Shown: positions 41,001 through 48,619 of the stretch, piece by piece
Layout: each line of letters opens with the position of its first letter
How positions within the stretch are numbered: the stretch's first letter is position 1
The notes under the pieces: model-generated
Databases searched by the model: none
What the model was told of the DNA's origin: nothing
What the model saw: the letters and a program-made list of their open reading frames with translations, nothing else
Position numbers and translations under genes: made by a program
NCBI GenBank assembly: GCA_963695415.1
Contig: CAVOGL010000001.1
Coordinates: 186,001-250,000 of the forward strand
Length of the DNA: 64,000 nt
Reading direction: 5' to 3'
Origin: CAVXWV01 sp963695415
GTDB taxonomy: Bacteria; Chloroflexota; Anaerolineae; Anaerolineales; UBA4823

Positions 41001-42435
41001 CAAGGAAGCGTTGATCGTGCCCGATCTCATCGCCGATGGGCGAGAGACGCGCGAAGATCTGCTCAGCCACAAGTACCACTCCCTGGCAGTCACTCCACTG
41101 GTCAGCAGAGGCGTTGTCCTGGGTTCATTCTTTGTCGCCACGCAGGACCCCGACCACTTTGCCGACGACGAGCTGCGCCTGCTGGATGCGATCAGCAACC
41201 AGATCGCCATCGGGATCGAGAATGCGCGACACTATGCCTCGGAACACTTCCGAGCGGAGCAGTTCCAGGTGATTGTCGAAGTCGGCAGGCGCCTTACGGT
41301 GATGCTGGATGAAGAGGAGATTCTACGCCAGGTGGTGGCACTCATCCAGAAATCATTTGGCTATTACCATGTGGCAGTGGGACTGGTTGAGGAAGATGAG
41401 CTGGTTTACAAGTTCGGCGCCGGAGAGTTGTGGGATGATCCGGATTTCGAGCTGCGCCCCAGCAGGTTGATCGTGGGTAAAGAAGGATTGGGAGGATGGG
41501 TTGCTGCTGTAGGTCAGCCTATTCTGGTTCCGGACGTATCCGTCGAATCACGCTACGTGTGGATGGAAGGAAGCGCCACTCGGTCAGAATTGATCGTGCC
41601 GGTATTCTCTAAAAACCAGGTGATGGGGGTTCTGGATGCACAGAGCGATAAGTTAAACGCTTTCGACGATACCGATCTGGTTGTCCTGCAGTCGCTGGCA
41701 AACATCACCGGCGCAGCGATCGAGACAGCGAGACTGTATGCACAATCTCAAATGCTGGCAGTCATCGAGGAACGCGGTCGATTGGCGCGCGAGCTGCATG
41801 ATGCTGTCACTCAGACCTTGTTCAGCGCAAGCCTGCTCGCCGAAGCTCTGCCAGTCGCCTATGAAAAGAATCCTAACAATGGAAAAAAACTGCTGCAGGA
41901 CCTGAGGTCTATGAGCCGCGGCGCTCTTGCGGAAATGCGTACTTTGCTGCTTGAGCTGCGCCCTTCCGCGCTGGCTCAGACCAGCCTGAGGGACCTGCTG
42001 ACCCAGCTGTGTGAGGCTGCCAGCGGCAGGGAGGGTATCCCGGTGAACCTGTTGATCGAGGGCAGCGGAAGCCTGCCGGAAGAAGTGCACATCGCCTGCT
42101 ACCGCATCGCCCAGGAAGCGCTCAACAACATTGTGAAGCATGCCAGAGCGAACCGGGTTGAAATGAAATTACGTTATTCACAGGCTGGAGATGCCGAAGA
42201 AAGCAATAAACAAGATGCCCGGGACTTAACAGTCTCGCTGGAGATCGTGGACGATGGGCGCGGATTCTTGCCCGGCAATGCCGTTCCAAAAAACATGGGA
42301 TTAAGAATCATGAGTGAACGTTCTCTAGCGATCCATGCCGACCTGTTGGTCGAATCCGAACCGGGTACCGGCACCCGGATACTGTTGGAATGGAACAGCA
42401 AAACGGCGCTTGAAAGTTACCCTGGAGAGGGTTGA
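38098..42435 (+). CDS. Giant propeller-type sensor histidine kinase (Reg_prop/Y_Y_Y/GAF/GAF/HisKA_3)
   Basis: 1445 residues, intact. A lipoprotein-type leader has LLVSLAAC (Cys ~31). Residues ~65-760 are about 14 two-component propeller units of the form YEIFEDSQGNLWVGTYGGGL. A Y_Y_Y domain (~765-840, KNQYAYMLEGYDEGWNTAG) leads to one membrane helix (~845-868). Inside are GAF1 (~890-1040), GAF2 (~1060-1205), HisKA_3 with the His in RLARELHDAVTQTLF (~1235) and HATPase with DDGRGFLPG. The extracellular propellers resemble glycan-sensing hybrid systems of Bacteroidetes, but there is no fused regulator; the cognate NarL regulator is encoded 63 bases downstream. The signal may be an extracellular polymer, and GAF domains add a cytosolic input. 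Confidence 0.93.
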   Translation: MVGIHRQTHWKTLPVLPFLLAALLVSLAACRPRPNLPGAIQGAGFSDTTKQTASNPVASDTNSAIDEVLRTHLPLEHISMDDGLSSDTIYSVYQDSLGFVWIGSYNGLNRFDGYSVRVFRNDPLDETSLTSGLVYEIFEDSQGNLWVGTYGGGLDRLDRSNESFIHYRHEAGNARSLGSDLVYDILEDQAGVLWAGTYGGGISRYDPKTESFTNYLHDEDNPSSLSNNMVYALYEDAQQNLWIATEGGLNVLDPQRQQFHAYQHDADDPTSLGSNTVSSITGDGDGGLWLGTASGVEHFDPASSTFLHYPHDPENPHSISHPVVISLALDQRGRLWAGTNGGGLNLYDPRLDGFHRFTTEQGNASSLQSDYVNEIFEDPAGTIWLATLNHASKFDQERSKFQSNPYNFDEPALSGTGFYFSLALDAHRNLWIGSEYGLWKTSPGRGEIAHFSHDAENTSSLSSDWVFAILNDSQGVLWIGTSAGIDRLNISDNSFTHYRISSEKTTNWRVNTIQSIVESADGDLWFATAAGMRQFDRDKNEFVHYFISTEELDQRSKDQVNSISEDLQGVFWVGTEQHGILQFDRQTGAFLNIPADTGFPDYLLAGSVTTFIDSRGKLWAGTEGHGVTMIDPLDGSFQTFTRGDGLASDFVVNIFEDGFGTIWVINDQGISRLDASSPVVSFTNFDLTTQSGKDPRVFMGVVRGKDEVLLAAERGLISFNPGEIRKNPNAPKLALVSLRAGSGDGEVVLAPEVLPEITLSWPENNFDFEFVALNYTHPVKNQYAYMLEGYDEGWNTAGNRRYGRYTNLPGGSYLLRLTGSNNEGVWNEEGLSIPVTIIPPFWQTLWFQTLAGGIVVALIISAFLMRTRSLANYQHKLELEVQNRTNELVVLNTIAGVISSTLDEGEILCGALEKTLEILGISTGGIYLFNKGSGLLDLAAAMGLSTEMIEKMSGLAPGEGYCGEVYSRKEALIVPDLIADGRETREDLLSHKYHSLAVTPLVSRGVVLGSFFVATQDPDHFADDELRLLDAISNQIAIGIENARHYASEHFRAEQFQVIVEVGRRLTVMLDEEEILRQVVALIQKSFGYYHVAVGLVEEDELVYKFGAGELWDDPDFELRPSRLIVGKEGLGGWVAAVGQPILVPDVSVESRYVWMEGSATRSELIVPVFSKNQVMGVLDAQSDKLNAFDDTDLVVLQSLANITGAAIETARLYAQSQMLAVIEERGRLARELHDAVTQTLFSASLLAEALPVAYEKNPNNGKKLLQDLRSMSRGALAEMRTLLLELRPSALAQTSLRDLLTQLCEAASGREGIPVNLLIEGSGSLPEEVHIACYRIAQEALNNIVKHARANRVEMKLRYSQAGDAEESNKQDARDLTVSLEIVDDGRGFLPGNAVPKNMGLRIMSERSLAIHADLLVESEPGTGTRILLEWNSKTALESYPGEG

Positions 42436-42498
42436 GCCGGCAGGCAAAAATAAAGTTACAATATAAAAAGAGAGCGAAAGTCAACAAAGGAAGAGTTT

Positions 42499-43140
42499 AT
42501 GGAAACCGAGAATAAAATTAAGGTGGTCATCGTAGACGATCACGGCATGGTGCGCAAAGGTTTGGCTTCTTACCTGATAAACGAGGACGACATCGAGATT
42601 GCAGGTGAGGGAAGGGACGGGAAAGATGCCATCGACCTGTGCGCACGGCTGCAGCCCGACGTGGCACTGATGGACTTGATGATGCCGGAGCTGGGTGGAA
42701 TAGCTGCCACTCGTACCATCCACCAGCGCTTTCCGCAGATCCAGATCCTCGCATTGACAAGTTTTCATGACAAAGAGCTTGTACAGGACGCTCTCCAGGC
42801 TGGCGCGATCGGTTATTTATTGAAAAATGTAAGTGGCAGTGAACTCGCCAACGCCATCCGCTCAGCAAATCAGGGAAAGCCAACCCTGGCGCCAGAAGCG
42901 CTTCAAGCTCTGGTTGCCCCGGACCCGGAAGGCGCTGACCTGGGCAAGGACCTGACCCGGCGCGAGCGCGAGGTGCTGGCTCTGCTGGTAAAAGGGATGA
43001 GCAACCCGGAGATCGCAGAGCGGTTGTTTGTCAGCCGTTCCACAGTGAAAGTACAGGTCAGCAGCATCCTCTCCAAGCTGGGTGTTTCCAACAGAGGCGA
43101 GGCAATCTCCGTCGCTTTACAGCATAAATTAGTGCAGTAA
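42499..43140 (+). CDS. NarL/FixJ-family response regulator
   Basis: 213 residues with an AAGGAAGAG site. Receiver: VVIVDDHGMVRKGLASYL, phospho-acceptor in PDVALMDLMMPE, Thr in LALTSFHD, Lys in GYLLKNV. HTH: LTRREREVLALLVKGMSNPEIAERL followed by SRSTVKVQVSSILSKLGV. It is the partner of the propeller kinase just upstream and binds DNA when phosphorylated. It is clearly similar in design to the regulators at 8031 and 54867. Confidence 0.93.
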   Translation: METENKIKVVIVDDHGMVRKGLASYLINEDDIEIAGEGRDGKDAIDLCARLQPDVALMDLMMPELGGIAATRTIHQRFPQIQILALTSFHDKELVQDALQAGAIGYLLKNVSGSELANAIRSANQGKPTLAPEALQALVAPDPEGADLGKDLTRREREVLALLVKGMSNPEIAERLFVSRSTVKVQVSSILSKLGVSNRGEAISVALQHKLVQ

Positions 43141-43366
43141 CACACCCATCCCCATCCTGTATCTATAAAATTAACCCACCTGGAAAGAGAAAATTTTATC
43201 CAGGTGTAGGATGCCGCCAACAACGGTATGGCATAAACTGGGAGCATAACATGAGATCTTGGATGTTCATGTTTCCCTCCGAAATGACCGGGATGTGCCA
43301 AAGGGACAGGCGAATTCCCGGTCAGTGGTTGTCAACGCAAAATTGACCTTCCCTGGAGACCTTGAT

Positions 43367-43660
43367 CTAACTCGTCTCTATCCCCAGCTGGCTTTCAGAA
43401 TCCACATAGCGGTACCATCCCAGGTCGAACAACATCTGGGTATGTAAGAGCTCTGCCTCGAAGCTGGGAAATTTTTCCATGCCAAATGCCATCCATTTTT
43501 CGGACGACCATAAGGACAGGCAGCTGATCACCTGTTTTCCGCCCACTTTTTTCAACGCATCGCGCACTTTAACCATCAGTTCTTCTTGTTCTTCCCTCGA
43601 AAGCTGGTACCAGGCTTCGTTGTATCGCATCGTGTACATTTTTACTACAGGTTGTGTCAT
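43367..43660 (-). CDS. Small uncharacterised protein (possibly DUF6616)
   Basis: 97 residues with GGAGG seven bases before the ATG. MYTMRYNEAWYQLSREEQEE and GGKQVISCLSLWSSEKWMAF suggest a small dimeric alpha/beta-barrel-like protein; I associate this opening with DUF6616, recalled but not searched. No catalytic residues stand out apart from a single Cys. It stands alone between a plus-strand regulator and a minus-strand protease operon. Confidence 0.7.
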   Translation of the reverse strand: MTQPVVKMYTMRYNEAWYQLSREEQEELMVKVRDALKKVGGKQVISCLSLWSSEKWMAFGMEKFPSFEAELLHTQMLFDLGWYRYVDSESQLGIETS

Positions 43661-43752
43661 CCGTGTTCCTCCGGTATTTTCATTTTTTGCGAATTATTTT
43701 GCGGTAATTGGCAATGTCTTCAGTCTTTGACGCAGGTAGCAGGTCACAATCA

Positions 43753-46194
43753 TCACCGGACTGTGACCTGGCTGAAGGTCTGCACCTTTCCTCCATCCAT
43801 GTCCTCAACAATAAATCCGATCACATACGCGCCTGCTGCGGCGTCTAATTCTTCCCAGGAGAATGTTTGGCTCCCGAACGTAAGCCTGCCGCCGGGCTGC
43901 TGCACTTGTTCCTTGATGTTCCCACCCTCATCCAGGTCCAACCAGGTCTCCATGATGGTAAATTGGTCGCCCAGGCTGGGGATGATCTCTCTTGGGGCGC
44001 CGAAATCTCCATCACCGCTGATCCCCAGAACCTGGTTGAGGATGCCATCACTGAAAACCAACCGGGCGTTGATGCTGCCGCTGCCGTCCGCGTACTCATA
44101 GACACCGTCGACGGTGTAAATCGCCTGGTCAGATGTCGCACCGTAACTTTGCGGCTTGAACAATGCTGTGAAGGAGCTGTTCCCATCGGTGATATTGAAC
44201 ACGACCGGCTCCCATTCAAACTCCAGGCGGAACTCATCCGCCTCGCTCCAGGTGGGGTAATAAACGCCTCCCACCTCACGCGTGGGCTCCGTCTCCAGGA
44301 AATCCATGTCCGCCACGAAGATGGAGTTGGCGTCCTGGTCATAAAAACCGACATACAGGTAAATGTGCCCGATGTTGTCCCCGCCAACGTCTGCGCTCAT
44401 CAGCACAGATTGTCCTGGCGCTACATCACTGGCAGACAGCTCCAGGGGCGATATGCGCAGGTCACCCGCACCGGGTGCGCGTACGCCAGCAACAGGCTGC
44501 GCCAGCGGGGGCTGAGGCTGTGCGGCGAATGACTGGTTTGTGTAATGGAAACTCAAGAAATCGTCCCACAATGAATCTCCCGCAAACCGGCTGGCGATTG
44601 CCGTATAAGATTGGGGTCCGGTGAATGCGTTCCGGTACAGGGTGGAGTTGGGAAAATAGATGCTCAAACCGGTGGCGCCGGGTATCTTACTGCCGTGTTT
44701 TTCGACGAGGATGGCGTTAGATGCTGCATCACCGAGCCTATCGACTGCTTGCCCAACCTCGGGATCGCCTGATTCACGGTCGAGGATCGAGAGGAAATTA
44801 CCCAGGTCAATGTAGGAGGGTGGCACCTGTGAGCCAAAAATGTTGGTAAAAGATTGGGCGTAATTGCGCGCCCGGGCAACGACAGCCTGGTTTTCCTGCT
44901 GTAATAGAAAAGCCAGATCATTCAAGCTGTTGATGAGGGTGGGCATCTGTTCCAGGTTGACCGCGGTGAGGGTGGAGGTCGCTCCCATCTGCCGGGCAAT
45001 TTGATTCGCGGTCGGCTGCCCAAGCAAACCGAACATGCCTCCGATCGACCCCTGGCGCAGCATCTCCGAGCGCGCCTGGTCATCGAGAATGCGCTGATCA
45101 TCCTGGATGTAACTCTCGACGATGTAACGGCTGAGCTGTTCCCCGTCCATGCCCGGGTCGGCGACCAACTGGTCGAGGAACCCGGTGTATGCCCAACCAA
45201 GAGCAGGCTCGACTTCCTGGGAGGCAACGGCATAATAAGCGTGGGGAGCGAGCATGGAGAACACTTCCACCTGACCCATCAGGCAGGCGTCCATACCGAT
45301 CAGGTCGAATTTCTCGATCCCTGTCTGCGTGCGGATGTCGCTGAGGGCTTCATCTAACTGGTGCAGGTAGAGCTGGTTTCCCAGCCTGGAAGCCAGTGGG
45401 ATCGACGAATCCCCACGGACTTGAGGATCCGGATCACTCCACCCACCGGGCCAGCCCATACCATGGTCGGATAGGATCAGCGCGTAACGGTCTGCCGGGT
45501 AAGTGTCTACAGCCCAGGTGACGAAGTCGATCAAGGTTTGCGGATCGGACATGTTGGTCTCACCCAGGTCAGCCAGCAGCTCGGATGCCACCCGGTTCAA
45601 ATCCTGGTCGCGGGTGACAAGGTACCTGCGCGTGGAGGACCAGTCCCCGTCACCCTGGTATGCGCCGCGAAAGCGGTCCACCTGAGATAAGATCTTTACG
45701 GTGCCGGTCGAACCCGTCCTCTCTGCTTCGTTCAGGTCGACATAAATGTCCTGCTCGAGCACCTTGTCATCCGCATCCTGGTACAACATCACCGTCCAGG
45801 TACCTGCGCTGCCAGTGCTGCCACCAGGGGCTGGTTCTGCAGGTCGTGGTGTGGAAGTTGCGAGAAGCGGCGGGTTGGTGGGTATGGATAGGGATTCAGC
45901 CTGAGAGTCATCCTGGTCGGACGGCGAGAATCCTTCATCACCGCCACCGCTCAAAAGCTGGTAACCGAAGAACACACACAGGATGAGTACCATCAGGACG
46001 ATTCCCAGGAGGGTCGGACGTCCGCGACCGCCGCCCAAAGCAGGCAGGCTGGAGCCTGGACGGCTGCCGCCGGAGGATGCCGAGGTCTGCCTGTCAGGCG
46101 CCTGCGCCCTGCGGCGGTCGCTACCCGACTGCTGCGAAGATGTGCGCCGGCGACCGGCACGGATGGTTGGTTTGCCACCTGATGAATTTGACAT
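43753..46194 (-). CDS. Clostripain-family (C11) cysteine protease, membrane-anchored
   Basis: 813 residues. A basic, Ser/Gln/Arg-rich cytosolic N-terminus (~60 residues) precedes one membrane helix (LLGIVLMVLILCVFFGYQLL), then a Pro/Thr linker. The C11 domain starts at WTVMLYQDADDKVLEQD. Catalytic His is in LILSDHGMGW (~243) and catalytic Cys in GMDACLMGQ (~302), each after a strand as in clostripain. The C-terminal ~250 residues are beta-rich (LELSASDVAPGQSVLMSADV) and may be a substrate-binding or assembly module. It would cut proteins outside the cell. It starts eight bases after the CPBP gene ends, with GAGGTGA as ribosome site, so the two are cotranscribed. Confidence 0.92.
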   Translation of the reverse strand: MSNSSGGKPTIRAGRRRTSSQQSGSDRRRAQAPDRQTSASSGGSRPGSSLPALGGGRGRPTLLGIVLMVLILCVFFGYQLLSGGGDEGFSPSDQDDSQAESLSIPTNPPLLATSTPRPAEPAPGGSTGSAGTWTVMLYQDADDKVLEQDIYVDLNEAERTGSTGTVKILSQVDRFRGAYQGDGDWSSTRRYLVTRDQDLNRVASELLADLGETNMSDPQTLIDFVTWAVDTYPADRYALILSDHGMGWPGGWSDPDPQVRGDSSIPLASRLGNQLYLHQLDEALSDIRTQTGIEKFDLIGMDACLMGQVEVFSMLAPHAYYAVASQEVEPALGWAYTGFLDQLVADPGMDGEQLSRYIVESYIQDDQRILDDQARSEMLRQGSIGGMFGLLGQPTANQIARQMGATSTLTAVNLEQMPTLINSLNDLAFLLQQENQAVVARARNYAQSFTNIFGSQVPPSYIDLGNFLSILDRESGDPEVGQAVDRLGDAASNAILVEKHGSKIPGATGLSIYFPNSTLYRNAFTGPQSYTAIASRFAGDSLWDDFLSFHYTNQSFAAQPQPPLAQPVAGVRAPGAGDLRISPLELSASDVAPGQSVLMSADVGGDNIGHIYLYVGFYDQDANSIFVADMDFLETEPTREVGGVYYPTWSEADEFRLEFEWEPVVFNITDGNSSFTALFKPQSYGATSDQAIYTVDGVYEYADGSGSINARLVFSDGILNQVLGISGDGDFGAPREIIPSLGDQFTIMETWLDLDEGGNIKEQVQQPGGRLTFGSQTFSWEELDAAAGAYVIGFIVEDMDGGKVQTFSQVTVR

Positions 46195-46202
46195 TACTCA
46201 CC

Positions 46203-47282
46203 TCATACAGCTTTATTGACCTCGGACTCTTTCCAAACCGGGTCTCGGAAAACAAAGAAGAGCACAGGTACGGCGAGCAGGATAAACCAGACGCCGTAGG
46301 TAAATGAATTCACCGGGTCATTCACCTGGTAAACGAACGAGTTCAAAAAGGCGATCACCTGGTTGTTGAGGGCATGCAGGAAAGCCACCAACCAGATGGC
46401 TCTTGTTTTGAGCATAACAAAACTTAAAACCGCTCCAAGGATCATCGTGTACACAGTCATCAATAAAGACCCCAAAACTGGTTGACCCGGGTAGGTGTGA
46501 CCCATCCAGATCAAGGGGTAGTGCCAGACGCCCCAGATCAAGCCCAGAACGATCACCCCGCGGACCTTGCCTGCCTTGAATAGCTCATTCTGGAGGAAAC
46601 CGCGCCAGCCGAACTCTTCACCAAAACCAAAAATGACGCTGAGCAGGGATCCGAGAAAGACGGTCTGTACGAGCATCAAGATAAAGAATGCCGTGGGCGA
46701 TATTTCCACGGGAACCTGCAGCTGCGTCATAATCTCGGCGATTTCGGGTTTCTGACCCAGGTTAAACAGGGCGTTCAAGGCGGTGCCGGCTGAATAGAAG
46801 AGGATGAAACCCAACCCCCACAGCAGCCAATCGCGGATTTTGCCTCCCACCATCCTGGCGGTCTCGAATTCTTCGTGGTCACTGATCATCCTGACAGTGA
46901 CTAACGCCATGAGCGCGAGCATGTTGGCGCCCCCGCTCAAAGCGGCGACCAGGGTCACTGCTCCGGGATCGAGCAGCCCCCACAAACTCAACCCGCCAAA
47001 AACAACCACCAAACCCAGGTAGACATAAAGAAAGAAGCGCGGTTTCTCACGATGGTGGCTGACATGGATGGGACTCGATTTCCAGGCGAACATCATCAGC
47101 ACGAGAGCGCTGAAAGCGGGGATGAGCATCTGCAGCTGGATCATGGTGATGCTCAAAGCATTGGCGTAGCCGACCGTGAGCCAGATGAGCAGATCGAGCA
47201 GCCAGGTGAGACCGAAGGTCAGGGCGAGAAAAGCCGCGATGTGTTTCCATTGGAATGTGTTCTCGGGGGTAGTTGAGGTCAT
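46203..47282 (-). CDS. CPBP-family intramembrane metalloprotease
   Basis: 359 residues with about eight hydrophobic helices. The CPBP (Rce1-like) motifs are present: EExxxR as GFGEEFGWRGFLQNELF (~residues 220-236), and a downstream His in LIWGVWHYPLIWMGH (~255-269), followed by a third motif with His-Asn (LHALNNQVI). It cuts or modifies substrates within the membrane. It lies upstream of, and nearly touches, the clostripain-like gene. The pairing suggests a membrane-associated proteolytic pathway; the substrate is unknown. Confidence 0.9.
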   Translation of the reverse strand: MTSTTPENTFQWKHIAAFLALTFGLTWLLDLLIWLTVGYANALSITMIQLQMLIPAFSALVLMMFAWKSSPIHVSHHREKPRFFLYVYLGLVVVFGGLSLWGLLDPGAVTLVAALSGGANMLALMALVTVRMISDHEEFETARMVGGKIRDWLLWGLGFILFYSAGTALNALFNLGQKPEIAEIMTQLQVPVEISPTAFFILMLVQTVFLGSLLSVIFGFGEEFGWRGFLQNELFKAGKVRGVIVLGLIWGVWHYPLIWMGHTYPGQPVLGSLLMTVYTMILGAVLSFVMLKTRAIWLVAFLHALNNQVIAFLNSFVYQVNDPVNSFTYGVWFILLAVPVLFFVFRDPVWKESEVNKAV

Positions 47283-47722
47283 GTATTTTCCTGTGAGAAT
47301 TTAACTTTTTCAGAATAATTCTAATCTATTTCAGTCGGATATGGTTTCAACGCGGATGTTTCGGATGGTTGGATTTCGCGGATTTTTTTAACACGAATGC
47401 AGCGAATGGACGAATGCAACAAATTTTCTTTTTTTTCTTCCTCTTTCTTCTTTTTCTTCGTGTTCTTTGTGTTAAATTTTTTTTTACCAATCCTTCGCAT
47501 TATTTAGGATTTCTTATAAATCCATAATTACCAGAACCGAAACAGCGACTAAAACGTTAATATAATAGAAGTAACCCGGATACTGCCATAGAACCGGACG
47601 CCCCCGGAACTTATCGCAATCCAATTTATCCGCCCTGTGCAGTCCGTCATCTGCACGCCAATCGAACCAGCCTCTGCTTGACAGGATATTACCGGTAGAA
47701 ATGGCTGGAAAGGGAAATCGCC
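47283..47722. other. Intergenic region with polypyrimidine tract and AACACGAA-type low-complexity repeats
   Basis: About 440 bases upstream of the CPBP gene. 47390-47420 holds the repeated phrase AACACGAATG-CAGCGAATGG-ACGAATG. 47427-47492 is almost only pyrimidines (T/C) on the plus strand with short TTCTTC repeats, that is a purine-rich tract upstream of the minus-strand CPBP gene. A 73-residue minus-strand frame here lacks a ribosome site and family look. Confidence 0.6.
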
Positions 47723-47812
47723 ATGACCCTCGCATTAATACTTTCGCCTATCGTTCTTGTATTCCTGATCATAGGTCTCGCCTCTCTCGTAAGTAAAGAG
47801 AACCTGCCTTAA
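47723..47812 (+). CDS. Possible 29-residue single-TM small protein
   Basis: The frame starts MTLALILSPIVLVFLIIGL and ends in KENLP before TAA. It is almost a pure transmembrane helix with a short charged tail. A GGAAAGGG sequence lies 10 bases before the ATG. It is too short for homology-free certainty; no neighbour suggests a role. Could be chance. Confidence 0.3.
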   Translation: MTLALILSPIVLVFLIIGLASLVSKENLP

Positions 47813-48047
47813 ATTAGCAACATCGAAGAATAAGTAGAACAAATATCCTGGATTTATCACCAGGTGTGTAGAATATAGCCTTCATTAAACGCGGGTTGAC
47901 AATATGGATGGGGCTGTAGGCTGAAAAAATTCACATCATCCGGGTTGATGGGGGTTTTAGTTCTCAGCATCAGCATTCTTCCGGTTCAATTCCGAGTTAT
48001 AATACCTGAGAAGAACCAATCAACGTTAATCTATTCAGGAGGTCTAA

Positions 48048-48452
48048 ATGGCTAAGTTATTGGATATCGAAGGAATCGGTGATGTTTACGCAGGTAAACT
48101 GGCTGGAGCAGGGCTCACAACCACCGAAGCACTGCTTGCTGCCGGGCGCACGCCGAAAGGACGCAAAGAACTGGCGGAGAAAACCGGCATAAGCGGTGAC
48201 TTGATCCTGGAGTGGGTCAACCACGCAGACCTTTACCGCATCAAAGGTGTCGGCTCAGAATATTCCGACCTGCTCGAAGAAGCCGGGGTGGATACGGTAG
48301 CTGAGCTGGCGCAGCGCAATCCCGAGAACCTGTTAGAAAAAATGACCGATGTGAACGAACAAAAAAAGCTGGTTCGCCGCTTGCCTGTTCTTTCCATGGT
48401 AAAAGGCTGGGTAGACCAGGCTAAGAAGCTGCCCCGCCAGATCGAATATTGA
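48048..48452 (+). CDS. DUF4332 helix-hairpin-helix protein
   Basis: 134 residues with CAGGAGG upstream. Two tandem helix-hairpin-helix units are visible: IEGIGDVYAGKLAGAGLTTT and RIKGVGSEYSDLLEEAGVDT, each followed by further helices (LLAAGRTPKGRKELAEKTG; AELAQRNPENLLEKMTDVNE). This is the DUF4332 signature. HhH repeats usually bind DNA without sequence preference, so a nucleoid or repair role is possible. A good terminator follows immediately. Confidence 0.88.
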   Translation: MAKLLDIEGIGDVYAGKLAGAGLTTTEALLAAGRTPKGRKELAEKTGISGDLILEWVNHADLYRIKGVGSEYSDLLEEAGVDTVAELAQRNPENLLEKMTDVNEQKKLVRRLPVLSMVKGWVDQAKKLPRQIEY

Positions 48453-48469
48453 TCCCTGGATTTGACCGG

Positions 48470-48512
48470 TACTGGAGTTTGACCTTGAGCGTCAGACTCC
48501 AGTATTTCTTTT
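48470..48512 (+). terminator. Rho-independent terminator after DUF4332 gene
   Basis: A 14-bp stem with a single G-U type pair (48470-48483 with 48491-48504), seven-base loop and a TTTCTTTT tail, 18 bases after the stop codon. Confidence 0.8.
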
Positions 48513-48619
48513 AACCCATTTTTCTACCTCCTCGCTGATGTCTGCTGCAGGATGGAACTTGTGATGCATGAATATTCGTCTATACCTCACAACCTGATAA
48601 ATTGGGAAGGGAGTCTGTG

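Noticed and set aside
43177..43206. Terminator after the NarL regulator gene at 43140
   Set aside because: Only a seven-base stem with a long loop; too weak to call.
47514..47735. 73-residue minus-strand frame upstream of the CPBP gene
   Set aside because: No ribosome site, no recognisable motif and atypical composition.
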